NCBI GenBank assembly: GCA_030609325.1
Contig: JAUWCL010000028.1
Span: 1 to 44,452 of the forward strand
Direction: 5' to 3'
DNA length: 44,452 bases
Origin: Candidatus Krumholzibacteriota bacterium
GTDB lineage: Bacteria > Krumholzibacteriota > Krumholzibacteriia > Krumholzibacteriales > Krumholzibacteriaceae
The notes under the pieces are model-generated. The model saw only the letters and a list, made by a program, of their open reading frames with translations. It was not told where the DNA came from and made no database searches. The position numbers and the translations under genes were made by a program. This document shows, in pieces, positions 17,969 to 26,430 of this stretch. Positions within the stretch are counted from its first letter, which is position 1; each line of letters begins with the position of its first letter.

Positions 17969-19018
17969 TCAGGCACGCCCGGCGAATTCTAGGCTGGAAT
18001 AGGTCCTGATGCTGTCTTTTCCATCTGATTTCGCCTTATACAGGGCAGTGTCCGCCCTGTCTATGATCTTCTCGATATTAATAGCGTCATCAGGGTATAC
18101 GGAGATCCCGATGCTGCAGGTGAGAAGCCCCGGCGTAATCCCGTCGAACATGTATCTCTTTACACCCTCGAGCACCCTCTGCCCGTACATGATCGCTCCC
18201 TCTCCCGAGGTGCCCGGAAGAAGGATCCCGAATTCGTCCCCCCCGTATTTCGCCACGATGTCTATCTCCCTGCTGCTTTCCTTCAGAACAGAGGCGATGT
18301 CCGTCAGTGCCCTGCTTCCCGACAGGTGTCCGTTCCTGTCGTTGTAGTCCTTCAGATTGTCCACGTCGAGCATGAGAAAGGAGAACATCGAGTTGAACCT
18401 CTTCGCTCTCTTGATCTCCACCTTCAGCGACCGGATGAGGAACCTGTAATTGTATACACCGGTCAGCCCGTCCGTGATCGATTCCATCTCGAGTTTACGG
18501 TAGAGAAGATAGTTCTCGAAAGCGATGGCCCCCTGGTTAGCCATTATCGTCATCAGGTGGATATCGTCCTCGCTGAAATGCTCCAGCTCCTGGTCCTGGA
18601 TCGCGAGGATCACACCGAGAAGGGAGTTATTGGCCATCAGCGGGGCGGAGATCACCATCGTGGACCTGTCGTCACTGTCGAGGCATTCCGCCGCGAGAGT
18701 CGACAGGTCTATGGCAAAAACGCCGTCGCCCGCCCTCGGCATGCTGACTTCCCGGTTCAGCCAGTTCAGGATCCCGTCCGATTCGGGCAGCTCCTCGACG
18801 CTGATCTTCCTTCCCCTGTCCTGTCTCTCCCCCGTGTACTTGACGATTCTGTGATCGTCCACATAGATCAGGTACACCTTCCTGGCCGGTAGCAGATCGA
18901 GTGCTACATTGAGGATCTTGTTGAATATGACCCTGTTATCCTTACCGAGACTGATCAGGCTGCTGATCTCGGTGAAAGCGCTGAAGAGGATATCCTTATC
19001 GTCGATCCTGCCGGGCAT
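17969..19018 (-). CDS. GAF-GGDEF diguanylate cyclase
   Basis: Predicted to make cyclic di-GMP. The 349 residues hold a GAF-like sensor domain (about 8-175) and a C-terminal GGDEF domain (about 180-340). The signature is intact (KYGGDEF, GGDEF at 259-263), and an inhibitory I-site RxxD (REID, 250-253) lies at the usual five-residue distance, so product feedback is likely. LDVDNLKDYNDRNGH matches the metal and base binding region. No membrane helix is seen, so it is cytoplasmic. Start ATG with GAAGGGAG upstream. It sits just ahead of the polysaccharide operon and has a sigma-54-like promoter, which suggests control of polymer synthesis. Confidence 0.94.
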   Translation of the reverse strand: MPGRIDDKDILFSAFTEISSLISLGKDNRVIFNKILNVALDLLPARKVYLIYVDDHRIVKYTGERQDRGRKISVEELPESDGILNWLNREVSMPRAGDGVFAIDLSTLAAECLDSDDRSTMVISAPLMANNSLLGVILAIQDQELEHFSEDDIHLMTIMANQGAIAFENYLLYRKLEMESITDGLTGVYNYRFLIRSLKVEIKRAKRFNSMFSFLMLDVDNLKDYNDRNGHLSGSRALTDIASVLKESSREIDIVAKYGGDEFGILLPGTSGEGAIMYGQRVLEGVKRYMFDGITPGLLTCSIGISVYPDDAINIEKIIDRADTALYKAKSDGKDSIRTYSSLEFAGRA

Positions 19019-19054
19019 GATTCTCCCTTCACGTCATCCAGACAGTCTTCCGAA

Positions 19055-19070
19055 AGCAAGAGATATGCCA
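19055..19070 (-). promoter_or_regulatory. Sigma-54 (RpoN) type promoter before the diguanylate cyclase
   Basis: Minus strand TGGCATATCTCTTGCT keeps all of TGGCA and TTGCT with GG and GC at the correct ten-base distance, and differs from TGGCACG only in its last two bases. Predicted start is near 19043, about 25 bases before the ATG. It lies in the 127-base gap after the small membrane protein gene. Confidence 0.65.
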
Positions 19071-19145
19071 CGCATCAGGGTGAAGAAATCGATTAACCCG
19101 TTCTGAAGATAAAGGTTCCGTCAGGCTGGCACTTTCACGCGCGGC

Positions 19146-19454
19146 TTATTCGCGCTGTTTCTTCGATGCATCTCTCAACTCTTTGATATTATTAATGATA
19201 AAGCGTATGAGCACGAGTATGAATCCCGCAATGAGAAGAGGAACGCCGAAACGCTTCAGCACGGTGCCGTCGGGGAACATGCCCTGGAAGAGCTGGAGGG
19301 ACACATAGAGCAGTATGCAAAGGAAGACGAGCAGGATGATTTTTACCACAAGAACCGATACCGCTGCGTAATAATATTCCCTCTCACGCCTGCGGGCCTC
19401 CCTGATCGGAGACCTGAAACGCCTTCTGTCAGTTTTCCTGGGAGTGAATATCAT
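19146..19454 (-). CDS. Small two-helix membrane protein
   Basis: A 102-residue protein, not assigned to a family. The N-terminus is strongly basic (KTDRRRFRSPIREARRRERE), followed by a YYY step and a hydrophobic segment (about 30-57), a short linker, a second hydrophobic segment (about 70-88) and a polar, charged tail. The topology predicted is both ends in the cytoplasm. It follows the 60-residue gene by 14 bases. Codon use looks like its neighbours, so I consider it real. Confidence 0.6.
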   Translation of the reverse strand: MIFTPRKTDRRRFRSPIREARRREREYYYAAVSVLVVKIILLVFLCILLYVSLQLFQGMFPDGTVLKRFGVPLLIAGFILVLIRFIINNIKELRDASKKQRE

Positions 19455-19468
19455 AGTGCTGCGCCTCC

Positions 19469-19651
19469 TCAGAGATCCTCGTAATCGGCGTCATCGATCT
19501 TCTGGTCGGTCAAGCTCTCGTACCTGTTATCCCGCTGCGCACCCTTTCCGCTTCCAGCCCCCAGGTTTCCGCCTGAGATCCACCGTACGAACCATTTGAT
19601 CAGGTACCACCCGATCACGATGAAGAGCACTGTTCTCAGCAGGGCCATCAC
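19469..19651 (-). CDS. Small single-helix membrane protein (DUF4834-like)
   Basis: A 60-residue protein with one N-terminal membrane helix (LLRTVLFIVIGWYLIKWFVRW) and a polar tail ending KIDDADYEDL. This arrangement is like the DUF4834 type of short membrane proteins. The tail resembles the acidic end of the DnaK of this same window ([13 protein letters not shown]), probably by chance. It lies 31 bases after the peptidase stop in the same direction. Confidence 0.55.
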   Translation of the reverse strand: MMALLRTVLFIVIGWYLIKWFVRWISGGNLGAGSGKGAQRDNRYESLTDQKIDDADYEDL

Positions 19652-19682
19652 GTCCTCGATTGCCTTTCGTATGCCTTCAGGG

Positions 19683-21374
19683 TCATCTTTCTACCGCGAA
19701 GCGGCCGCGGTGACCGGTCGAGCGGCCGTCCGCGCTGAAAACAACCATCCTGTACATGTATATACCCGAGGTCAGCTCCGTGATTCCGGGAAACAGATCG
19801 CCGCAGGAATGACAGCTCAGGCCCGTGGGTACAGGAGTTCCGTAACCCGCACCGAGCCTGGCCTTTCCGAGCATTTCCCCCTCGAGTGAGAATATCTCCA
19901 GTATGAGGTTTACTTTCTCGGTGGTGTTTATGCAGAACATCGCCTCCGAAAAGGGACGGTTGACCGGATTCGGACTGAAATGATGGTTCTCGACCGCGGT
20001 GCCCGTCCCCTCCATGACGAACAAGACAGACGCCCTGTTATCTGACGGATCGTCATCCATTCCATAGACCGTTATCTCCGCCGTGACGATGTTCTCGCCT
20101 CCGATACCGCTGCCGGTTCCGAGAGGTATGTCTGCATGTGAAAATCTCAAAGGATCCGCCGGAGTAAGCTCGCCCGAGTATATCCTTTTCCGGCCGGCGG
20201 CGTTCTCGAGCCAGACATCGAGACGGACTGCTGCCTCGTCAGGCGACGGCGTCCCGCCGGTGTTCCTGACCCTCGGCCGCACGGATATCTCCTCGCCGGC
20301 CTGGAACACGTTCTCATGCCGGATCGCGCCATTCACGAGCACAAGGAGATCTGCCTCGAGCATCGAGTTCTCCGCCGGCGCACCGACGAACGAAGCGATG
20401 AACCCGTTAATGATTGACGCTATTCTGCGCGTCTGATCAAAATCTACGTTCTCGATAAGATCATCCACCGTGTGGTAGTCAGGATATGTGATCGATCCTG
20501 TCGCTGCGAGCGGCTCGGCCAGGGTTATAGCGGGCAGCCTTCCCTCTTCCCGCTCCCAGAAAGACGCGTGATCCCAGTTCGACGGACCGGGTTTTATCAG
20601 GCTTATTTCGAGGGAAGGATCCGTTATCGAGGCATATTCGATGATCATGTCGGCGAGCCAGCCGGAACGGAAATCGCTCATGACGGAAGCGCCTGTGCCA
20701 TTGCCCGAGTACCCTATCATATCGGCATTGATCACCCCGAGATGACGGTCTGCGCAGTCCGCATCGCACAGTTTCACGTAATGGATACTTCCAAGTCTCC
20801 CGAGTTCCTCGGCGCTGAAGAGGACAAACTCCAGATCGAACGGAAGATCGAGCGGGGAGAGGACCCTGGCCGCCTCCATCACTGCGGCTACTCCCGTGGC
20901 GTTGTCGTCCGCTCCCGGGGCTTCGACGTGCACCCAGGCGCTGTCCCATTCTCCGGGATAGCTGCGGTGCGCTATGGCGTCAAAATGAGCCGTCAGAATG
21001 AGTACCCCGGACGACTGTCCACTTGCTTCCACCCTGCAGATTATGTTTTCAGCGGTGAATGTCGAGTCGTGATCGTCTAAACTCCAGGTGATCTCAAAGC
21101 TCTGACGCGTGGCGGCGACACCAGTATATCTCTCCAGCCTTGCGGACAGCGAATCTGCCAGCAATCCGAGCTCGCTCTCCCTGAATACGTATCTGCTGCG
21201 CGGCTGCGATGTGGAAGGATCGAGCGATAGGTACCTGACCATCGCCTCGAGGGAATCCCTGTCCGCCATCGCATCGGCCGGGACGCTCCCGTCCGATGCA
21301 GCGCGGCTCGCCTCCATGACCGGAAAGAGCGCCAGAAATCCGGCTATGACCCATAGTATACTCCGCAGCTTCAA
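19683..21374 (-). CDS. Secreted M28-family zinc aminopeptidase with C-terminal sorting-type domain
   Basis: An exported metallopeptidase of 563 residues. A signal peptide (about 1-25) is followed by the M28 domain with its metal ligands in order: His130 (LTAHFD), Asp157 (ADDNATG), Glu pair 189-190 (FSAEELG), Asp218 (INADMIG), and a late His in YHTVDD. A CARDB or Ig-like linker follows (about 345-460). The end (about 470-563, FSPNPVNRPF to TSGIYMYRM) resembles the T9SS/FlgD-like C-terminal domains of FCB-group bacteria, with an extra CHSC pair. Start is TTG with AAAGGA seven bases upstream. Confidence 0.88.
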   Translation of the reverse strand: MKLRSILWVIAGFLALFPVMEASRAASDGSVPADAMADRDSLEAMVRYLSLDPSTSQPRSRYVFRESELGLLADSLSARLERYTGVAATRQSFEITWSLDDHDSTFTAENIICRVEASGQSSGVLILTAHFDAIAHRSYPGEWDSAWVHVEAPGADDNATGVAAVMEAARVLSPLDLPFDLEFVLFSAEELGRLGSIHYVKLCDADCADRHLGVINADMIGYSGNGTGASVMSDFRSGWLADMIIEYASITDPSLEISLIKPGPSNWDHASFWEREEGRLPAITLAEPLAATGSITYPDYHTVDDLIENVDFDQTRRIASIINGFIASFVGAPAENSMLEADLLVLVNGAIRHENVFQAGEEISVRPRVRNTGGTPSPDEAAVRLDVWLENAAGRKRIYSGELTPADPLRFSHADIPLGTGSGIGGENIVTAEITVYGMDDDPSDNRASVLFVMEGTGTAVENHHFSPNPVNRPFSEAMFCINTTEKVNLILEIFSLEGEMLGKARLGAGYGTPVPTGLSCHSCGDLFPGITELTSGIYMYRMVVFSADGRSTGHRGRFAVER

Positions 21375-21391
21375 TAGATTTTCCTTTCATG

Positions 21392-21433
21392 CGGTTTCGC
21401 CGTCCCGCGCTTCAAGGCAGGACGGCGAAACCG
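21392..21433 (-). repeat. 14-bp perfect inverted repeat between tRNA-Arg and the peptidase
   Basis: CGGTTTCGCCGTCC at 21392-21405 pairs perfectly with 21420-21433, with a 14-base loop. It lies six bases beyond the 3-prime end of tRNA-Arg and ends before the peptidase start. No U-run follows on either strand, so it is not a standard intrinsic terminator. It may stop an exonuclease or guide tRNA 3-prime processing. Confidence 0.7.
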
Positions 21434-21438
21434 TTAAA

Positions 21439-21512
21439 CACGCCCGAGAGGATTCGAACCTCCGACACCCAGCTCCGGAGGCTGGTGCTCTATCCAGCTG
21501 AGCTACGGGCGC
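21439..21512 (-). tRNA. tRNA-Arg (anticodon CCG)
   Basis: Reads as a standard cloverleaf of 74 bases: acceptor GCGCCCG, D-arm AGCTCAGCTGGATAGAGC, anticodon stem CCAGC with loop CTCCGGA (anticodon CCG, codon CGG), and T-arm GGAGG-TTCGAAT-CCTCT. The first acceptor pair is G-U. CCA is not encoded. Its 5-prime part overlaps the end of recN by 23 bases. Confidence 0.95.
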
Positions 21513-23193
21513 TTTTCCCAACGTCGAGGAGCTCCTCGGCGAGTCTCTCTCTGAGTTCTCCCCCACCTCCCAGCATCCTCGTTATCTCTTCCGTCCTCTG
21601 CTCACCGGTCAGAACAGAGGCGGTCGTCCTCGTCCTTCCCCCGCTGACGGTCTTTTTCACCGATATGTGCTGCACGGCTCCGGCTGCCACCTGCGGCAGG
21701 TGCGTGATGCATATCACCTGGTACCTCCCGGACAGGTCCGAGAGCTTTTCGGCCACGACCACTCCCATATCGGCCCCGAGGCCGGTGTCTATCTCGTCGA
21801 AGATAAGGGTAGGGATGCGTCTCTCGCGAACGAGGAGTTTCTTCAGCACGAGGGTGATCCTCGACAACTCACCTCCCGAAGCGACATCGGCAAGGGGATG
21901 AAGCTCCTCGCCCACGTTCGTCCTTATCATGAACTCCACTTCGTCCCTGCCCCCGTCAGATAAATCTAGCTCATCGCTTTCTTCCATGAAAGCTCTAATT
22001 TCCCGCGTTCCCACGGCAGTGCTGAACAGGGCGCCCTTCATGCCGAGCTCGGCGAGTTCCGCGGTAACGTCAGCGTCGAGCCTTGCCGCGGCCTTTCTTC
22101 GTTCTTCGCTGAGCCTGTCCAGCACCGGTTCGAGAAGATCTTTCGCCCTCGCCGTCGCCGAACGCTCTTCCTCGATCCCGTCCGAGCCCTCGTCGAGTCC
22201 TCTCAAGACTTCCCTGATCCTGTCGCGTTCCGCTGCAAGACCGTCGGCATCGGTCCCGTACTTCCTCGCCACCCTCTGGATGGCAGCCAGCCTTTCCTGC
22301 AACGGTTCGAGCGATTCGCCGCCCCCCCCTTCATCACTGCGCCCCATATCGATCTCCCTCGCCGTCTCCTGAAGGATTATAATGGCAGATGCGATCTCCG
22401 CGGACACCTTCTTCCATCTCTCGTCGAGATCGGAGATGGAATCGATTGCCTTCTCCGCCTCCCGGGCCGTGTCGATAGCACCGCCTTCACCTGTCAGTAT
22501 TGCGGCGGCAGCTTCGAGGGCCGACCTGTAACGCCTGATGTTCTCCAGCATGTTTATCCGCTTCTCGAGCGCGCCGGCGATACCCGGCTCCAGCTTCAGA
22601 CCTTCGAGCTCCCTCAGCTGGAACCTGAGGAATTCCTCTTTCTGCCTGTTCTCCTCCTGCTCTACGCGCAGTTCCCTGAGCCTCTTCCACGCCCCCCCGA
22701 ACGACGCGCTCAATTCACGGCACTCTTCGAGAAGCTCATCGTAGCCGCCACTCATATCTAGAAAACGGACGTGCCTTGCTGAATCGAGCAGTTCCTGCTG
22801 GCCATGCTGGCCATGCAACTCTATAAGCGCTGAAGTCGCCACCCGGGCGTTGGCACCCGTCGACACGACGCCGTTTATCCTGATCCTGCTACGGCCCGTG
22901 ACGGAGAATTCCCTCTGAATCGACAGGTGATCGTCACCTTCGTCCATCCCGAACATCTTCCTTATCTCTGTGGAATAGCGCGGCACCCGGAAGATGCCCT
23001 CTATGAAGAGGCTCTCTGCGCCCTTACGGATCTGGGACCTTTTCGCTCTGCTGCCCGACATAAGTTCAACGGCGGCAAGTATGATCGATTTTCCAGCTCC
23101 TGTCGCGCCGGTGAGAACATTCAGCCCGTTCACTAACTCTATCACGGCGTCTTCGACAACCGCGAGGTTGCGGATTTTAAGTTCCTCGAGCAT
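21490..23193 (-). CDS. recN: DNA repair protein RecN
   Basis: SMC-like ATPase that helps double-strand break repair, cytoplasmic and DNA-associated. At 567 residues it is the expected length. Walker A GATGAGKS (29-36), a long coiled-coil middle (about 150-370), the signature SGGELSRITL, and Walker B LIFDEIDTGLG near the C-terminus. The TAG stop is formed by bases of the D-arm of tRNA-Arg, so the last eight residues (SARSSAG and stop) are encoded by the tRNA gene. Final gene of the folD-xseA-xseB-ispA-dxs-nadK-recN series. Confidence 0.97.
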   Translation of the reverse strand: MLEELKIRNLAVVEDAVIELVNGLNVLTGATGAGKSIILAAVELMSGSRAKRSQIRKGAESLFIEGIFRVPRYSTEIRKMFGMDEGDDHLSIQREFSVTGRSRIRINGVVSTGANARVATSALIELHGQHGQQELLDSARHVRFLDMSGGYDELLEECRELSASFGGAWKRLRELRVEQEENRQKEEFLRFQLRELEGLKLEPGIAGALEKRINMLENIRRYRSALEAAAAILTGEGGAIDTAREAEKAIDSISDLDERWKKVSAEIASAIIILQETAREIDMGRSDEGGGGESLEPLQERLAAIQRVARKYGTDADGLAAERDRIREVLRGLDEGSDGIEEERSATARAKDLLEPVLDRLSEERRKAAARLDADVTAELAELGMKGALFSTAVGTREIRAFMEESDELDLSDGGRDEVEFMIRTNVGEELHPLADVASGGELSRITLVLKKLLVRERRIPTLIFDEIDTGLGADMGVVVAEKLSDLSGRYQVICITHLPQVAAGAVQHISVKKTVSGGRTRTTASVLTGEQRTEEITRMLGGGGELRERLAEELLDVGKSARSSAG

Positions 23194-23208
23194 TCAGCTT
23201 TACTCCCG

Positions 23209-24063
23209 TCATCTCTTCCTCAGCACACCGCCCCATTTCAGCTTTCTTCTCAGCAGATCGTAGAAATCATATTCATCCGTGACAATTATCTTCGTGACTT
23301 TCCCGCTTCGTCCGATCCTGATCCTGTCGCCCTCGCTTATCCCGCAGGCCTCCTGCCCGTCGATCGTCATCATGGAATCTCCTCCCTCGACCAGCTCGAC
23401 AGTCAGCGTTTCTTCGCTGCTTATTACGACTGGCCTGACCGAAAGGGAATGCGGGCATAGAGGGGTCAGGATGAACGACTCGAGGGTCACCGGGTTGATT
23501 ATCGGTCCACCTGCCGCGAGCGAGTAGGCCGTCGAACCTGTCGGCGTAGAGACGATCAGCCCGTCGGCGAGATATTCACCAAGAAGGGTATTCCCTATCG
23601 ACATTCGCAGGTGAAGTACCCGTGAGACGCCGACACCGTGGATCACTATATCGTTCAGGGCCGTATAAACGTCGCCGTTATCGTCGTCCTCCCTGACGCT
23701 CTCGAGACGCATCCTCTCCTGGATCACGCATTTCCCCGAGAAGAGGTCCGACACTGCTCGTTCGGGATCGTCCTCGGTCAGGAATCCGAGGCTCCGGATC
23801 TTGATCCCGAGCACGGGAATCTCGTCGTCCTCAACCATCCTTGCAGCTCTGAGAAAGGTTCCGTCTCCTCCGAGGGAAGCCACCGCGTCGCATCCTGAAA
23901 GGGAATCCACCGTCTCTATCTTTCCTCCATCCAGCAGGCGCGCCGTATCCTCGAGGGCGACGACCCTGACCTCTTCAGGCACCAGGGCGACGACCCTGGA
24001 CATCACGTCAATGATCTCTTTCTTTTTCACGTTGGATACGATACCAAAGGTCGCGATCTTCAT
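23209..24063 (-). CDS. nadK: NAD kinase
   Basis: Phosphorylates NAD to NADP. A 284-residue protein with GGDGTF (65-70), the NDIVIH segment, and TPTGSTAYSLAAGGPI, all diagnostic of the family. The ATG overlaps the TGA of dxs by four bases (ATGA), so the genes are coupled. It is followed by recN after 15 bases, the usual neighbour. Confidence 0.97.
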   Translation of the reverse strand: MKIATFGIVSNVKKKEIIDVMSRVVALVPEEVRVVALEDTARLLDGGKIETVDSLSGCDAVASLGGDGTFLRAARMVEDDEIPVLGIKIRSLGFLTEDDPERAVSDLFSGKCVIQERMRLESVREDDDNGDVYTALNDIVIHGVGVSRVLHLRMSIGNTLLGEYLADGLIVSTPTGSTAYSLAAGGPIINPVTLESFILTPLCPHSLSVRPVVISSEETLTVELVEGGDSMMTIDGQEACGISEGDRIRIGRSGKVTKIIVTDEYDFYDLLRRKLKWGGVLRKR

Positions 24064-25973
24064 CTCGATTCTCCGTCCGTCGCCCCATAGGATCGGGAGG
24101 CCGAAGAAAGCACTGCCTCTGCGATCCTCCCGGCTGTCAGCCCCTGCTCGTCTAGAAGCTCTTCCCTCCCGCCATGAGACACAAAAAGGTCTTTTATGCC
24201 TATCCTTATTACCGGCACAAAGATTCCGGCTTCGGCCAGATGCCTCGCCACGGCATCTCCGAATCCGCCCGCCACGGTGTTTTCCTCTATGACGAATACG
24301 GGCCTTCCTCCAGACGCGGCCTCTTCTATCAGGTCAGCGTCGAGCGGCTTGGCAAATCTGGCGTCGATAACTGAGGCCCTGATCCCTTTCGAGACAAGTA
24401 TCCACGCCGCCTCTACGGCAGGTCCGGTCATCGTACCGATCGCTATCAGGACCACGTCCTCACCCTCTGCCATCATCCTGCCCTTTCCTATCTCGAGAGG
24501 CTCTTTACACGAGCTCATGTCGACACCCTCGACGCTTCCCCGCGGAAACCTGATCGCGGAGGGACCCGAATCGATCGCCTGCGCCGACAGCAGCATCCTC
24601 ACCATCTCGCATTCGTCGGACGGCGCCATCATGATCATATCCGGGATCATGCCCATGTAGCTCAGATCGAACGTCCCGTGATGCGTCGGGCCGTCCTCTC
24701 CGACGATGCCCGCCCTGTCCAGTATGAATCGGACCGGCAGTTTCTGAAGCGCGACATCGTGCATCACCTGGTCGAAGCCTCTCTGGAGAAAAGTCGAATA
24801 GATCGCCACAAAAGGCCTCATCCCGTCACGAGCCAGACCTGCCGCGAATGTGACCGCGTGCTGCTCGCTGATACCGACATCGAAGAACCTTTCTGGAAAC
24901 TCCTCGGCGAAGCATGTCAGTCCCGTCCCCTCTTTCATCCCGGCAGTAATGGCCACTATCCTGCCGTCTTCCTGCGCCATCCGCGTCAGGGCCTTGCCAA
25001 AGACCTTGCTGTATTTCTTGCTCCCCTTTTTGCTCCTCGAGTCTCCCGTGGTCTTGTAGAAACTCCCCACACCGTGATATTTCTCCGCGTCATTTTCGGC
25101 GAAGGAGTATCCCTTCCCCTTCTTCGTCACGACATGGACCATAACAGGGCCCGGCAGCTGTTGCAGCCTGGAGAAGGTCTCGATCAGCTGGGGAATATCG
25201 TGCCCGTCGAACGGCCCCAGGTACCTGAATCCGAGCTCCTCGAACAGTATCGTCGGGACTACGAGATTCTTGATGCTCTCCTTGATCCTGCTCGCGAGCT
25301 TTCTCGCCGTGCTTCCGTGGGCCGGTATCTTTCCGAGCAGTTCCCACACATCAGCCTCGAGCTGAATGCAGAGCTTCTTCGTGGTTATCTTGCTGAGATA
25401 TTTCGCCAGGGCCCCGACGTTCTTTGAAATCGACATCTCATTGTCGTTCAGGATGACTAAGAATCTGTTCTTCTTCAGGTGCCCGGCATGGTTGATCCCC
25501 TCGAGGGACATCCCTCCTGATATCGCGCCGTCACCCACGACACCTATGACGAAATTGTCGTCCCCCCGCAGGTCCCTCGCGGCCGCCAGGCCAAGTGCCG
25601 CAGATATGGCCGTGCTGGCGTGCCCCGTTCCGAATACGTCGTGCTTGCTCTCGGAGATCTTGGGGAAGCCGCTGATTCCACCCTTCGTCCGCAGATCGCC
25701 GAACGCTTCCCGTCTACCGGTGATGATCTTGTGCGTGTAGCTCTGGTGACCGACATCCCAGACGATCCTGTCGCGGGGGGAATCGAAGACATAGTGCAGC
25801 GCGAGGGTGAGCTCCACACTGCCAAGGCTCGACGCGAGATGCCCCCCTCTCCTTGAGAGGACCTCTATGATGTAGTTTCTGATCTCCCCGGCAAGTGACG
25901 GCAGCTCGTCGATCTGGAGCTTCTTCAGGTCGACGGGCGAATCGATCCGGGATAGTAACTTACCGCCGCTCAA
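24060..25973 (-). CDS. dxs: 1-deoxy-D-xylulose-5-phosphate synthase
   Basis: First enzyme of the MEP isoprenoid pathway, joining pyruvate and glyceraldehyde 3-phosphate with thiamine diphosphate. The 637 residues show the ThDP motif GDGAISGGMSLEGINHAG (about 147-164), the DRAGIVGEDGPTHHG segment (about 407-421) and the C-terminal transketolase domain. Start is TTG with AGGTGG just upstream. It lies after the PAP2-like gene and ispA, which uses its product, so the series links precursor supply and chain elongation. The tlyA gene often found before nadK is absent. Confidence 0.97.
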   Translation of the reverse strand: MSGGKLLSRIDSPVDLKKLQIDELPSLAGEIRNYIIEVLSRRGGHLASSLGSVELTLALHYVFDSPRDRIVWDVGHQSYTHKIITGRREAFGDLRTKGGISGFPKISESKHDVFGTGHASTAISAALGLAAARDLRGDDNFVIGVVGDGAISGGMSLEGINHAGHLKKNRFLVILNDNEMSISKNVGALAKYLSKITTKKLCIQLEADVWELLGKIPAHGSTARKLASRIKESIKNLVVPTILFEELGFRYLGPFDGHDIPQLIETFSRLQQLPGPVMVHVVTKKGKGYSFAENDAEKYHGVGSFYKTTGDSRSKKGSKKYSKVFGKALTRMAQEDGRIVAITAGMKEGTGLTCFAEEFPERFFDVGISEQHAVTFAAGLARDGMRPFVAIYSTFLQRGFDQVMHDVALQKLPVRFILDRAGIVGEDGPTHHGTFDLSYMGMIPDMIMMAPSDECEMVRMLLSAQAIDSGPSAIRFPRGSVEGVDMSSCKEPLEIGKGRMMAEGEDVVLIAIGTMTGPAVEAAWILVSKGIRASVIDARFAKPLDADLIEEAASGGRPVFVIEENTVAGGFGDAVARHLAEAGIFVPVIRIGIKDLFVSHGGREELLDEQGLTAGRIAEAVLSSASRSYGATDGESR

Positions 25974-25991
25974 TCTCCACCTGCCTCTTTC

Positions 25992-26429
25992 CTATAACAG
26001 TAAATACGTGAGCGCCGCGCCCAGAATCACACCACCGAGCACGTCCAGAGGCCTGTACTGCAACACCCTCTTTATCCGGTTCGAAACAAACTCACTGTAT
26101 CCATCGATACTCGACATGATCCGGTTCAGCACGTCGACCTGTTTCTCCTTCGCTCTCTTGACCCTCATCGTATCGTGAAGGATCACGATGCTGTAGGTTG
26201 CGACCACCGAGTAGAGCAGGGATGAATAACCGTACTTTATCCCGATGATGGTCGATAGTGACGCGAAAACCGCAGCGTGTACGTTGGGCATGCCGTCGGG
26301 CTTTAAAAGCCCGCCGGGAATGAACTTCTTTTCCATCACGGAATATATGACGAGCTTCAGCAATTGGCAGACAAGACCGGCCGTTGTCGGAAGCAGGAAT
26401 ATATCCCTGTAGAGTATCTGCCTTATCAT
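25992..26429 (-). CDS. Divergent PAP2-family membrane protein (DUF212)
   Basis: A 145-residue membrane protein like the YuiD/DUF212 group distantly related to PAP2 phosphatases. Motifs GGLLKPDGMPNVHAAVFASL (about 39-58) and HDTMRVKRA (about 85-93) match the conserved family parts; two or three further hydrophobic helices surround them. The family may act on polyprenyl or lipid phosphates, which would fit between ispA and dxs, but no activity can be read here. It starts one base before the ispA stop boundary in the same direction. Confidence 0.85.
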   Translation of the reverse strand: MIRQILYRDIFLLPTTAGLVCQLLKLVIYSVMEKKFIPGGLLKPDGMPNVHAAVFASLSTIIGIKYGYSSLLYSVVATYSIVILHDTMRVKRAKEKQVDVLNRIMSSIDGYSEFVSNRIKRVLQYRPLDVLGGVILGAALTYLLL

Positions 26430-26430
26430 T

